From Oscillospiraceae bacterium (GTDB lineage: Bacteria; Bacillota; Clostridia; Oscillospirales; Ruminococcaceae): 8,261 bases of DNA. Position 1 is the first letter of the stretch. Each line of letters starts with the position of its first letter. Below are positions 1-5,288 of the stretch, piece by piece. The stretch lies in NCBI GenBank assembly GCA_016297675.1, contig JAEDGE010000082.1:1-8261 (forward strand), given 5' to 3'. A program made the position numbers and the translations under genes. The notes below the pieces were generated by a model. The model made no database searches. It was not told where the DNA came from and saw only the letters and a list, made by a program, of their open reading frames with translations.

Positions 1-343
1 GTTCTTTTTCGGTAGTCGAAAATAAGGACCCCCGGGGGGTGTCTGTCCCAGGTGGAAGCAATGAACCATCCGCCGCAAATGAATAACGGGAATTCTTCTT
101 TCGTTTGTGTTCCTTGTTGTGGCAATCCTCGCATAGTAATTCAAGGTTGCCAAACGAAAGGGTTATTCTCGGGTCGTTTATGTTCTTCGGTGTAATATGT
201 TTCTTGTGGTGTACTATCTTTCCGGGTACATATTCCCCGGCGGCTTTACACCGCTCACACAATCCATTAACTTGTTTGATATATGCTGCCCGTGTATTCT
301 TCCAGGCTTCGGATGTGTAGAAAGCCTTTGCATATTCTTTCAA
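1..343 (-). CDS. HNH endonuclease, phage terminase-associated type (partial, runs off left edge)
   Basis: An HNH (beta-beta-alpha-metal) endonuclease; in tailed phages such proteins sit beside the terminase genes and help cleave DNA at cos during packaging. In my translation C29/C32 (LCERC) and C71/C74 (CEDCH) form the usual zinc pairs. The active-site core is VHHKKH (H45-H46), N66 in GNLELL, and H75/H79 in CHNKEH. The codon just before TTG (343-341) is an in-frame TGA, so TTG is the first possible start; an AAGGGG SD lies 8 nt upstream and supports it. About 114 residues are visible and no stop is reached, so the C-terminus lies outside the window. The gene is separated from its upstream neighbour by a hairpin at 375-401 and probably opens the packaging/structural module to the left. 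Family is well supported; the packaging role is inferred from known phage layouts. Confidence 0.85.
   Translation of the reverse strand, partial: MKEYAKAFYTSEAWKNTRAAYIKQVNGLCERCKAAGEYVPGKIVHHKKHITPKNINDPRITLSFGNLELLCEDCHNKEHKRKKNSRYSFAADGSLLPPGTDTPRGSLFSTTEKE
26..44. other. GC-rich quasi-palindrome, candidate cos region
   Basis: The core CCCCCGGGGG (29-38) is a perfect palindrome inside ACCCCCGGGGGGT, with imperfect symmetry outside it (GGAC left, TGTC right). It lies in the 3' part of the HNH gene. Firmicute cos phages often place a GC-rich cohesive-end site between the HNH gene and the small terminase gene, so a cos site is possible. The terminase gene itself is not visible. Confidence 0.3.
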
Positions 344-374
344 TCAATCATCCCCTTTGGTGTTAATATAATAT

Positions 375-401
375 AAGCGGGTGTTTAATTCTGACCCGCT
401 T
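375..401. terminator. Hairpin between putative regulator and HNH gene
   Basis: AAGCGGGT (375-382) and ACCCGCTT (394-401) form a perfect 8-bp stem with an 11-nt loop. On the minus strand the stem starts in the last codons of the 385-777 gene, spans its stop and is followed by an AT-rich run (ATATTATATT), not a clean T tract. On the plus strand TTTTT follows (400-404), so termination should work better in that direction. It may be a bidirectional terminator or an mRNA processing/stability element between two gene blocks. Confidence 0.45.
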
Positions 402-777
402 TTTCTACTGCTGCCGTGTTGGCTCTTCTGTTATCCTGCTGCATAGGTGGAAGCATTCCCAGGTTGTCCGCTACTGCCATGATGAATTCATTGCGGTAAT
501 CGTAGAATTGCCGCCGTCCACAACACACATCCCCTATATACTCATACGGGATTGAATGCACAATGGACTTGTATATTCTATCCTGCATCTGCTTCCTTGC
601 CGTGTGGCTTGCAATGTTTCCACAGGATGAAGCCAGGGCATCCGCTATGGCTTTGGCTGCCAACCCATCAAAGGCCGATTCCCTATGTAGCCGTATTCTC
701 TTTTTCCTTTTCTCGTTGCCCTGGATTAAACGCTTTGCAACATCCTTTATATCTTCATCCATTTTGGAAACATTCAC
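385..777 (-). CDS. Hypothetical protein, possible phage late-gene transcription regulator
   Basis: I do not recognise a firm family. The protein is basic near its N-terminus (NEKRKKRIRLHRES), then helical, with a C-terminal segment IPYEYIGDVCCGRRQFYDYR. That pattern, a hydrophobic helix followed by (S/G)RRxFYxYR and another helix, resembles the DNA-binding ends of small ArpU/RinA-like late regulators. Such genes lie just before the HNH/terminase block in many Firmicute phages, which is exactly where this one is. I prefer GTG at 777 because a GAGGTG SD sits 7 nt upstream; the frame stays open to a GTG at 789, which has no usable SD, and ATG 762 is also possible. The regulator role is inference from position and weak sequence resemblance. 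Confidence 0.6.
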   Translation of the reverse strand: MNVSKMDEDIKDVAKRLIQGNEKRKKRIRLHRESAFDGLAAKAIADALASSCGNIASHTARKQMQDRIYKSIVHSIPYEYIGDVCCGRRQFYDYRNEFIMAVADNLGMLPPMQQDNRRANTAAVEKAGQN

Positions 778-806
778 CAATCCCCACACCTCGCATTCTT
801 GTAATG

Positions 807-1286
807 CTATTCTTCAAAACTTGCCTTTACTGTTTCGGTACGCTCTACCTTGATGGACCCTTTCGCCATCCTGGAAACCCTGGCTTTTAATCCTCTGCCC
901 ATGTCCACGGTTACAGATTGCATTTTCTTTTGTGCGATAATATCCACGAAAGAAACCAGGTTTTCAACAATGCTTTCATCCAGGGCCTTTTCGCCTGCTG
1001 CCGGTCCGAATGTTTCCGCAATCCTGGCTTTGGCTTTCTGAATCTGCTCTTTCTGTTTTGCGTACTCTTTGGCTTTCTCGCATCCGCAATGTAAAGTAAT
1101 CAATTCGTTTACCTCGGATTCTGAAAGCCCGGCTTTTCCATTTGCGGTTCCCATCTGTCCGCAAAATTTACAAGTGCCCGTGTATTCTTCCAGGCTTGTA
1201 TTGCTTGTTTTGGGTTCCTCGCCTGCTGCCATGCCCATTTCTTCCAGGTCCTTTTCGTCAATCTCGTGTCCGCCGTCTGTTTTCAT
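807..1286 (-). CDS. Hypothetical phage protein with Cys motif
   Basis: A 159-aa protein with an acidic, probably disordered N-terminus (1-35). A short cysteine cluster follows: C39-x2-C42 (CKFCG) and C67-x-C69 (HCGCEK), which could bind one zinc ion. Then comes a charged helix (about 68-95) and a compact C-terminal part (about 96-159). The start ATG has an AAGGAG SD that lies in the last codons of the VRR-NUC gene, whose stop is 3 nt away, so the two are probably translationally coupled. The function is unknown; a nucleic-acid-binding or adaptor role beside the nuclease is only a guess. Confidence 0.8.
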   Translation of the reverse strand: MKTDGGHEIDEKDLEEMGMAAGEEPKTSNTSLEEYTGTCKFCGQMGTANGKAGLSESEVNELITLHCGCEKAKEYAKQKEQIQKAKARIAETFGPAAGEKALDESIVENLVSFVDIIAQKKMQSVTVDMGRGLKARVSRMAKGSIKVERTETVKASFEE

Positions 1287-1289
1287 GTT

Positions 1290-1775
1290 CTATTCTCCTT
1301 TCTTCTCGCAACTGCTGCAAAACTTGTTTTTATAATCCTGCGAATGGCACCCCAGGCATTTATTAAACATCTTCGGGGCTTCCTCGCAAAATTGCATTGG
1401 TGGTTTTCCGGGTTCCCGTAAATATTCCCGGATTTCTGCCTGGGCTTCTAAAAAGCCGTAGCAAACGGCGGTTTTATACCCCGCCTTTTTCAACCTCTCC
1501 AACCAATCTTTTTGTGAAGCGGTCGTTTTATTCTTCCCGAATTTCATTTCGATTGCCAGGCCGCAAAAACCGTTCCTGGGAACCAAAAGAAGCACATCCG
1601 GCACGCCGTCTTTTAATCCGGCCGCCTTTAGCACTGGCCCATTGGTTCTTTTTCCCTCGTTTGGAACATGAAACATATTTTTCAATGCCGGAAAGAAATC
1701 TTCATTCCTGGATGCCCAGGTAAAAAGCAATATTTGTTCCGTGGTTTCGGATTTCTTCATGTTTGCCAAGTTCAT
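1290..1775 (-). CDS. VRR-NUC domain nuclease with C-terminal zinc ribbon
   Basis: A VRR-NUC nuclease (PD-(D/E)XK fold); family members act on branched or flap DNA in repair and phage replication. Residues counted from ATG 1775: E14 in the N-terminal helix (TTEQ), D60 in GVPDVLLLVPR, the E76-x-K78 pair in LAIEMKFG, then Q88 and the KDWLERLKKAGY helix. All catalytic positions look intact. After the domain (about 1-125) a tail holds C140-x2-C143 and C153-x2-C156, spaced like a zinc ribbon, which is not part of the minimal domain. ATG 1775 is chosen because GGGGG lies 7 nt upstream, overlapping the parB stop; an upstream GTG at 1781 lacks a correctly spaced SD. It is the fourth gene of the rep-parA-parB run and may process replication intermediates. 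Confidence 0.88.
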   Translation of the reverse strand: MNLANMKKSETTEQILLFTWASRNEDFFPALKNMFHVPNEGKRTNGPVLKAAGLKDGVPDVLLLVPRNGFCGLAIEMKFGKNKTTASQKDWLERLKKAGYKTAVCYGFLEAQAEIREYLREPGKPPMQFCEEAPKMFNKCLGCHSQDYKNKFCSSCEKKGE

Positions 1776-1786
1776 AATCACGCCCC

Positions 1787-2713
1787 CTAATCCATAGGCA
1801 AGGCATATTCTCTTTTACGCCTTTTGCAATCTTCCAAAATCCGTTCCAAAATGCCTTTTTCCTCTTCATTCATCCAGGTATAATAATTCCCCAACATTTT
1901 CAGAACGTGAAGTTTTGCGGCATTGGCCTTTTCCTCTTCGGTTGTGTCGGTATCTGACACATTTTGTTCCCTCTGCTGCTCTTCAACGGTCTTTTTCTTC
2001 TTGCCTTTTTCCTCTTCGGCAATAGCCTTGATTTCCTCGGCTTTTATATCCTGTCCCGCTGCTACCTGGGCGGCAATTTCTTTTTGCTGCTCTTCGGGAA
2101 GAGTTGCGGCGGCTGCTGCTGCCGTGATTCCCATATTGCCATTTTGGAATTGCTCTTTCACTTCCGGCGTTGCCTGGTTGTTTATTGCTTCCAGGGTTCC
2201 AATCTTTCCGGCGGATTCTCCCAGGACAACCGCCACATAATCCCGGACCCTTTCGCCTTTATCCAGTTTTAAATCCCCGTCTTTTCTTGCCTGGGTCAAA
2301 ACTTCTTTCCATTCCTGGGCCTGCACCATCAAATCATAATCCGTCATGCGGCGGTTGAATGTATTTCCGACAAGTAAGGCAATGCGGAATTCTGTTTTTG
2401 ACATATCTTTGCAACGGCAAGGAATGTTTCTAAACTCTTCGTGACCCTCTGAAAGCAAAATTTCAATTCCGGCAATTCTACGGTGCCCCGATACTAACCA
2501 ATAGGCACCATCTACCCGGCCAATAACAAGGGGCTGCTGCAATCCGCCGATTAAAAGCCCGGTTGCCATTTCCTGCAATTCGCTCATGCTATATTTGTTA
2601 TGCTTTGTCACAACGATTTCCGAAAAATCAAGGGTTATGTCCTGGTATTCTTCGGAATTGCCCGCCTGGGCAAGTGTGGCATTGTTGAGAATGTCTAAAA
2701 TATTGGCTCCCAT
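1787..2713 (-). CDS. parB: ParB-family partition/DNA-binding protein
   Basis: A 308-aa ParB/Spo0J-type protein. Residues 24-110 form the ParB N-terminal CTPase domain, with the SGHRRIAG box at 75-82 matching the conserved G(E/H)RRxxA motif. About 120-200 is helical, with a likely helix-turn-helix around 156-178 (VRDYVAVVLGESAGKIGT). Residues 205-265 are low-complexity, rich in Glu, Lys and Gln, probably a flexible linker. The last 40 residues are helical and could dimerise. ATG follows the parA stop after a single base, with AAAGGGGG 8 nt upstream inside parA. With ParA it would segregate a low-copy replicon or aid replication control. I found no match to the classical parS palindrome, so its binding site is unknown. 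Confidence 0.9.
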   Translation of the reverse strand: MGANILDILNNATLAQAGNSEEYQDITLDFSEIVVTKHNKYSMSELQEMATGLLIGGLQQPLVIGRVDGAYWLVSGHRRIAGIEILLSEGHEEFRNIPCRCKDMSKTEFRIALLVGNTFNRRMTDYDLMVQAQEWKEVLTQARKDGDLKLDKGERVRDYVAVVLGESAGKIGTLEAINNQATPEVKEQFQNGNMGITAAAAAATLPEEQQKEIAAQVAAGQDIKAEEIKAIAEEEKGKKKKTVEEQQREQNVSDTDTTEEEKANAAKLHVLKMLGNYYTWMNEEEKGILERILEDCKRRKREYALPMD

Positions 2714-2714
2714 C

Positions 2715-3479
2715 CTATTTGCCCCCTTTCATGTATTCCGCCATGAATTTTTTATAATCCTGGGCGGCTCCGCTTCGGATGCAGAATTTTGTAATTGTCT
2801 TTTTGGCAATTGTGGCATCTTTGGCCTTTTTATAATGCCGGATGTGTTGGTTATATACGTGCAACCCGGATTTTGTACGCAACCAAATTTCCGCCGCTTC
2901 GGCATAGTCTGATTTTTCAAAATCCGTAACCAGGCACCCCGCAATCCTCACTTTGGGATTTAATGCCCGGATGTTCTTTACCTGGGCTGCCAATTCTTCC
3001 AACCCGTCCAAACTGTACCCGTCCAGGTTTACGGGAATAATCACTTCATCCGTTGCCACAATGGCATTGATAACATTTATCCCCAAATCCGGCGGATTAT
3101 CCACAATGCAATAATCATATTCCCCGGCAACTGCTGCCAGGGCGGCTTTGTAACGGTCATGTTGCGGGCTTTCCTGGTCTGCCCTTATCTCATTTTCCAC
3201 TAACTCCATGAAATAATTGCTATTTACCAGGTCAACGCCCGGAATAGCGGTTTTTTGAATTGTTCCGGGAACCAGGGCCCGGGATTTCAAGGCAACGCAT
3301 GCACCAGGCACAACATCCCCGTTGTAGAGGTCAAACAATCGGGAAATATTCCCTTGCTTGTCATTGTCGAATAATAAAACCCGCTTGTGATAGGTTTCCG
3401 CCAACGATTCCGCCATGATTGCCGCCGTGGTGGTTTTTCCAACGCCGCCCTTTAGGTTGATGATTGATACAACTTTCAT
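2715..3479 (-). CDS. parA: ParA-family ATPase
   Basis: A 254-aa ParA/Soj (deviant Walker) ATPase; with a ParB partner such proteins position DNA in the cell. Walker A is KGGVGKTTT at 10-18, with the signature lysine K10. Walker A' is LLFDNDKQGN at 35-44 and Walker B is CIVDNPPDLG at 124-133. The length matches single-domain (type Ib/Soj-like) ParA proteins without an N-terminal DNA-binding domain. The ATG overlaps the rep stop by 4 bp (ATGA), and its GAGG SD lies inside the end of rep, so translation is coupled to Rep. The cognate ParB follows directly. Confident in family; the exact role (segregation or another positioning task) is inferred. Confidence 0.95.
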   Translation of the reverse strand: MKVVSIINLKGGVGKTTTAAIMAESLAETYHKRVLLFDNDKQGNISRLFDLYNGDVVPGACVALKSRALVPGTIQKTAIPGVDLVNSNYFMELVENEIRADQESPQHDRYKAALAAVAGEYDYCIVDNPPDLGINVINAIVATDEVIIPVNLDGYSLDGLEELAAQVKNIRALNPKVRIAGCLVTDFEKSDYAEAAEIWLRTKSGLHVYNQHIRHYKKAKDATIAKKTITKFCIRSGAAQDYKKFMAEYMKGGK

Positions 3480-4375
3480 TTCCTCGGTTTCTCCTTTCCT
3501 TTGTCCCGCTTTTTAATCATGCGGGCATATATGTAAAAGGCGGCCACCTTGTCGTTGTGCTTCACTTCCGCATCCAGGAATTTAAAACCAGGGTACGCCT
3601 TTTCCATCTGTGCTTTTAATTCTTCAAAATCCCTAACCATGCCATTAACCTTTTTACGGCTAAACTTGCGATAACTCCGGGTTGGTTCATCCGGCTTTTT
3701 TAGGTTTTTGGAAGAACGCCAACGCTTCGTTCCGTGCGGGTTTTGGGTTATGTATGTTGCAATACCCGTAATCAAGAAATCATCATCCGGCTTTACTCTT
3801 CGGGTGTTCTTTCTCTCGCACTTCGTCCAAAGGTCTTCTAATTCGTCCCGGTCCATACCATCCCCGGAAATGAGGATGTGGAAATGTGGCCGGGCGTAAC
3901 CATCAATAGCCGGAATATAGATATATTTTGCATTTTCCAATCCGGCTTTTCTTCGGCGGTAGTTTATGCGTGCTATGAAATTTTTAATGTCCTTTTCTGC
4001 CCTCTCTTCATCCTCGGGCATATTATCATCATCCCAACCAAAGGTAGCCCAAATGTCCCCTTTGCTGAAATTGATATTCGCAAGGCGTATGAGGTAACGG
4101 CGGGCGTTCTTGTCGTTAAGGTTCTTTTGTGCCTGGCCTGTTTCCCTCTTCTTTGCCGTCTTCGGTACATCCTCACGGTTTGGAAAGGATGGATAAACCA
4201 TTGATTCCAACATTTCCGCCCCGCTCTTTTCATTCCTGGATTTTATTGTGGTGGTACGGTATAGGCAATTTACTTTTCCCGTCTTCATCAACCTTTCCAG
4301 TTCCCATTCTTCCAGGGTGTCTATTTGCTTTTGATATGCTTCCTCATAGTCGTAATTGTCATAGGTCTTTCCCAT
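3476..4375 (-). CDS. rep: HUH rolling-circle replication initiator (Rep)
   Basis: A 299-aa replication initiator of the HUH endonuclease class, which nicks one strand at the origin through a tyrosine. Motif I is probably WATFGWD (109-115). The metal-binding HUH motif is RPHFHILIS, with H164 and H166. The probable single catalytic tyrosine is Y208 in GIATYITQN, followed by GTKRWRSSKNLKKP (215-228), a tail typical of Rep proteins from Clostridia plasmids and phages. The first 90 residues are charged and lack a known domain. No helicase domain is present, so a separate helicase must be used. ATG 4375 has a strong SD (AAGGCGGGG) 5 nt upstream. It heads a coupled operon with parA, parB and a VRR nuclease. 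The SD region is the predicted target of the small RNA at 4701-4757. Confidence 0.88.
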   Translation of the reverse strand: MGKTYDNYDYEEAYQKQIDTLEEWELERLMKTGKVNCLYRTTTIKSRNEKSGAEMLESMVYPSFPNREDVPKTAKKRETGQAQKNLNDKNARRYLIRLANINFSKGDIWATFGWDDDNMPEDEERAEKDIKNFIARINYRRRKAGLENAKYIYIPAIDGYARPHFHILISGDGMDRDELEDLWTKCERKNTRRVKPDDDFLITGIATYITQNPHGTKRWRSSKNLKKPDEPTRSYRKFSRKKVNGMVRDFEELKAQMEKAYPGFKFLDAEVKHNDKVAAFYIYARMIKKRDKGKEKPRK

Positions 4376-4472
4376 GTTATCCCCGCCTTTATGTCTATAT
4401 GTAAATCCTTTCCCTCATTTGTTAATACCCATTACAAGGACGGGAAAGGGGGTGTTGTCTTCGTCCAAAAAA
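4376..4472 (-). promoter_or_regulatory. rep leader with inverted repeat
   Basis: A 97-nt leader between the 47-aa gene and rep, with no supportable gene. A perfect 8-bp inverted repeat, CCTTTCCC (4407-4414) and GGGAAAGG (4442-4449), encloses 27 nt. In the minus-strand mRNA the upstream arm (CCCCCTTTCCC) could instead pair with AAAGG or GGGG of the rep SD at 4380-4390, so two alternative structures are possible, one hiding the SD. The repeat could also be part of a Rep nick site, since HUH enzymes often recognise hairpins. The repeat is visible; its function is inferred. Confidence 0.4.
4380..4390 (-). promoter_or_regulatory. rep ribosome-binding site, predicted small-RNA target
   Basis: The minus-strand sequence AAAGGCGGGGA precedes the rep ATG (4375) by 4 nt. 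It is the reverse complement, with no mismatch over 11 nt, of the hairpin tip at 4731-4741 on the plus strand. Pairing would cover the whole SD. Confidence 0.55.
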
Positions 4473-4616
4473 TTAAAATCTATGGTTCCAATCCTCGAAT
4501 AACCACGCCCACTCCTGGCATACTTTCAAGAATCCCAAAAACCAAATGACGGCAAGCGTTAATAATCCCGCTCCCGCAACTGCTGCCACAATGGCAATAA
4601 TTTGTAAAAAATCCAT
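4473..4616 (-). CDS. Small single-span membrane peptide (47 aa)
   Basis: Starting at ATG 4616, with GGAAAGGAAAG about 5 nt upstream, the peptide begins MDFLQIIAIVAAVAGAG. One long hydrophobic helix covers about residues 4-31, and the aromatic, acidic tail ends EWAWLFEDWNHRF. The frame is open to 4712, but the upstream part has no SD and would start inside the terminator stem. It is the first gene of the replication operon, after the promoter node at 4677-4705. No family is recognised. It could be a membrane anchor or regulator for Rep, a superinfection-type peptide, or a type I toxin-like peptide; the last idea comes only from size, hydrophobicity and the nearby small RNA. Confidence 0.7.
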   Translation of the reverse strand: MDFLQIIAIVAAVAGAGLLTLAVIWFLGFLKVCQEWAWLFEDWNHRF

Positions 4617-4644
4617 GAAACTTTCCTTTCCAATGCTCTTTCTT

Positions 4645-4656
4645 CCTATATATAGG
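4645..4656. repeat. AT-rich perfect palindrome in replication-operon leader
   Basis: CCTATATATAGG is a perfect 12-bp palindrome lying between the predicted minus-strand transcription start (about 4670) and the 47-aa gene. About 18 bp to the right, CACTATATATTGTG (4674-4687) is a near-palindrome with one mismatched symmetric pair on each side. Both could be operators or part of an easily melted origin region. Nothing in the window identifies the binding protein. Confidence 0.35.
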
Positions 4657-4665
4657 CGAATCACA

Positions 4666-4694
4666 TTTACAAACACTATATATTGTGGTATAAT
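4666..4694 (+). promoter_or_regulatory. Strong plus-strand promoter for small RNA
   Basis: The -35 box is TTTACA (4666-4671), the spacer is 17 nt and the -10 box is a perfect TATAAT (4689-4694) preceded by TG-N (TGGTATAAT, extended -10). This is the closest match to a vegetative promoter that I noticed in the window, and it points away from every protein gene. The expected start is near 4701, 10 nt before the hairpin at 4711. Confidence 0.75.
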
Positions 4695-4705
4695 ATTTGC
4701 GTTAA
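4677..4705 (-). promoter_or_regulatory. Candidate promoter of the replication operon
   Basis: Minus-strand TTAACG (4705-4700), a 17-nt spacer and TATATA (4682-4677) match consensus at 4 of 6 positions in each box. It follows the terminator at 4711-4754 and would start near 4670, about 54 nt before the ATG at 4616. It overlaps the plus-strand promoter almost completely, so both probably cannot be occupied at once. Confidence 0.45.
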
Positions 4706-4757
4706 GTTCCAAAACACGGGTTGTTTAAGGTCCCCGCCTTTCAACCCGTGTTTTATT
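4701..4757 (+). ncRNA. Predicted small antisense-type RNA with C-rich anti-SD loop
   Basis: An RNA of about 55-60 nt is predicted from the promoter at 4666-4694 to the T run at 4751-4754. Nearly all of it is one hairpin: AAAACACGGGTTG (4711-4723) pairs perfectly with CAACCCGTGTTTT (4742-4754). The 18-nt top folds again as AAGG/CCTT, exposing UCCCCG (4731-4736). Bases 4731-4741, UCCCCGCCUUU, are exactly complementary to the rep SD (4380-4390). A 9-nt part (4734-4742) is complementary to GAAAGGCGG at the SD of the 4762-5274 gene. C-rich UCCC loops that pair with SD sequences are known from staphylococcal small RNAs, and small RNAs that block rep translation are known from rolling-circle plasmids. 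The promoter, hairpin and match are visible; the function is inferred. Confidence 0.6.
4711..4754 (-). terminator. Bidirectional intrinsic-type terminator after the coiled-coil gene
   Basis: A perfect 13-bp stem (4711-4723 with 4742-4754) begins 7 nt after the stop of the 4762-5274 gene. A/T runs at both stem ends make it symmetric, so it can stop minus-strand transcription of the right-hand operon and plus-strand transcription of the small RNA. The T run is short (TTTT, then ATT on plus or GG on minus), so efficiency on the minus strand may be partial. Confidence 0.7.
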
Positions 4758-4761
4758 GTGC

Positions 4762-5274
4762 TTATACGCCTGCATCCAGGGCGTTTTTGATAACCTCGAC
4801 TAATACGGTTTTGGTTTTCTTTTCCCAATCCGGGTTTTCTTCGGTATATTCTCTAATTACTTTCCCTGTGGCATTGTCCGGCCCCATTGATTCTTTTTGT
4901 TTTTTCAATTCTGCCCTTGCGGATTCTGCCAAAGAAACAGAATCATTGTATTTTCGTTCAAATTCGTCCCGTTCTCTCTTTGTAAAATCCAAACGGCGTT
5001 CCAATTCCGCAATTTTTTGTTTTGCTTCTGTTTCACGCTTTTTGTATTCGTCTGCCATCACTTCCGAAAGTTCTTTTTTGCTTCTGACTTCTTTTAATTC
5101 CTTTCGGCTCCTCTCTTCCATACTTTCCAGGCTTTGTTTTAACTGTCGATTTTCTTCCAACATATCAACCAGGTGGGCTTTTAGAGAATCAACGGAAACA
5201 TATTCTTTCAATTCGTCCCGGGTGTATTCTTCTACTGCCGTGGTGTCTTCTTTGCTCTTTTTATTCCAAAACAT
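4762..5274 (-). CDS. Hypothetical coiled-coil protein
   Basis: A 170-aa, highly charged protein. Residues 20-130 form one long predicted coiled coil rich in Glu, Lys and Arg with Leu at heptad-like spacing (LKQSLESMEERSRKELKEVR). A short C-terminal part (about 140-170) ends VLVEVIKNALDAGV. No signal peptide, membrane span or enzyme motif is seen, and no family is recognised. The SD GAAAGGCGG lies 6 nt before ATG and partly matches the small-RNA loop. It is the last gene of the right-hand operon, followed at once by the terminator. A scaffold or partner-binding role is possible, but only the coiled coil is evident. Confidence 0.8.
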   Translation of the reverse strand: MFWNKKSKEDTTAVEEYTRDELKEYVSVDSLKAHLVDMLEENRQLKQSLESMEERSRKELKEVRSKKELSEVMADEYKKRETEAKQKIAELERRLDFTKRERDEFERKYNDSVSLAESARAELKKQKESMGPDNATGKVIREYTEENPDWEKKTKTVLVEVIKNALDAGV

Positions 5275-5288
5275 AATTTTCCGCCTTT

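Noticed and set aside
105..320. Plus-strand open frame of 71 codons
   Set aside because: It is the antisense of the HNH gene, has no credible SD, and the HNH frame on the minus strand carries clear zinc and active-site motifs.
344..384. Promoter for the HNH/late block
   Set aside because: There are TATATT-like boxes, but no convincing -35 at proper spacing, so I do not call one.
1787..2713. Search for a classical parS site near parB
   Set aside because: No sequence close to the TGTTTCACGTGAAACA type or an obvious iterated repeat was seen in or around parA/parB.
4395..4418. Mini-frame MRERIYI in the rep leader
   Set aside because: Only seven codons with no usable SD. Its end shares CTATATGTAAAT with the end of the 7980-8261 gene, which may be chance. 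It could be a leader peptide, but I cannot support it.
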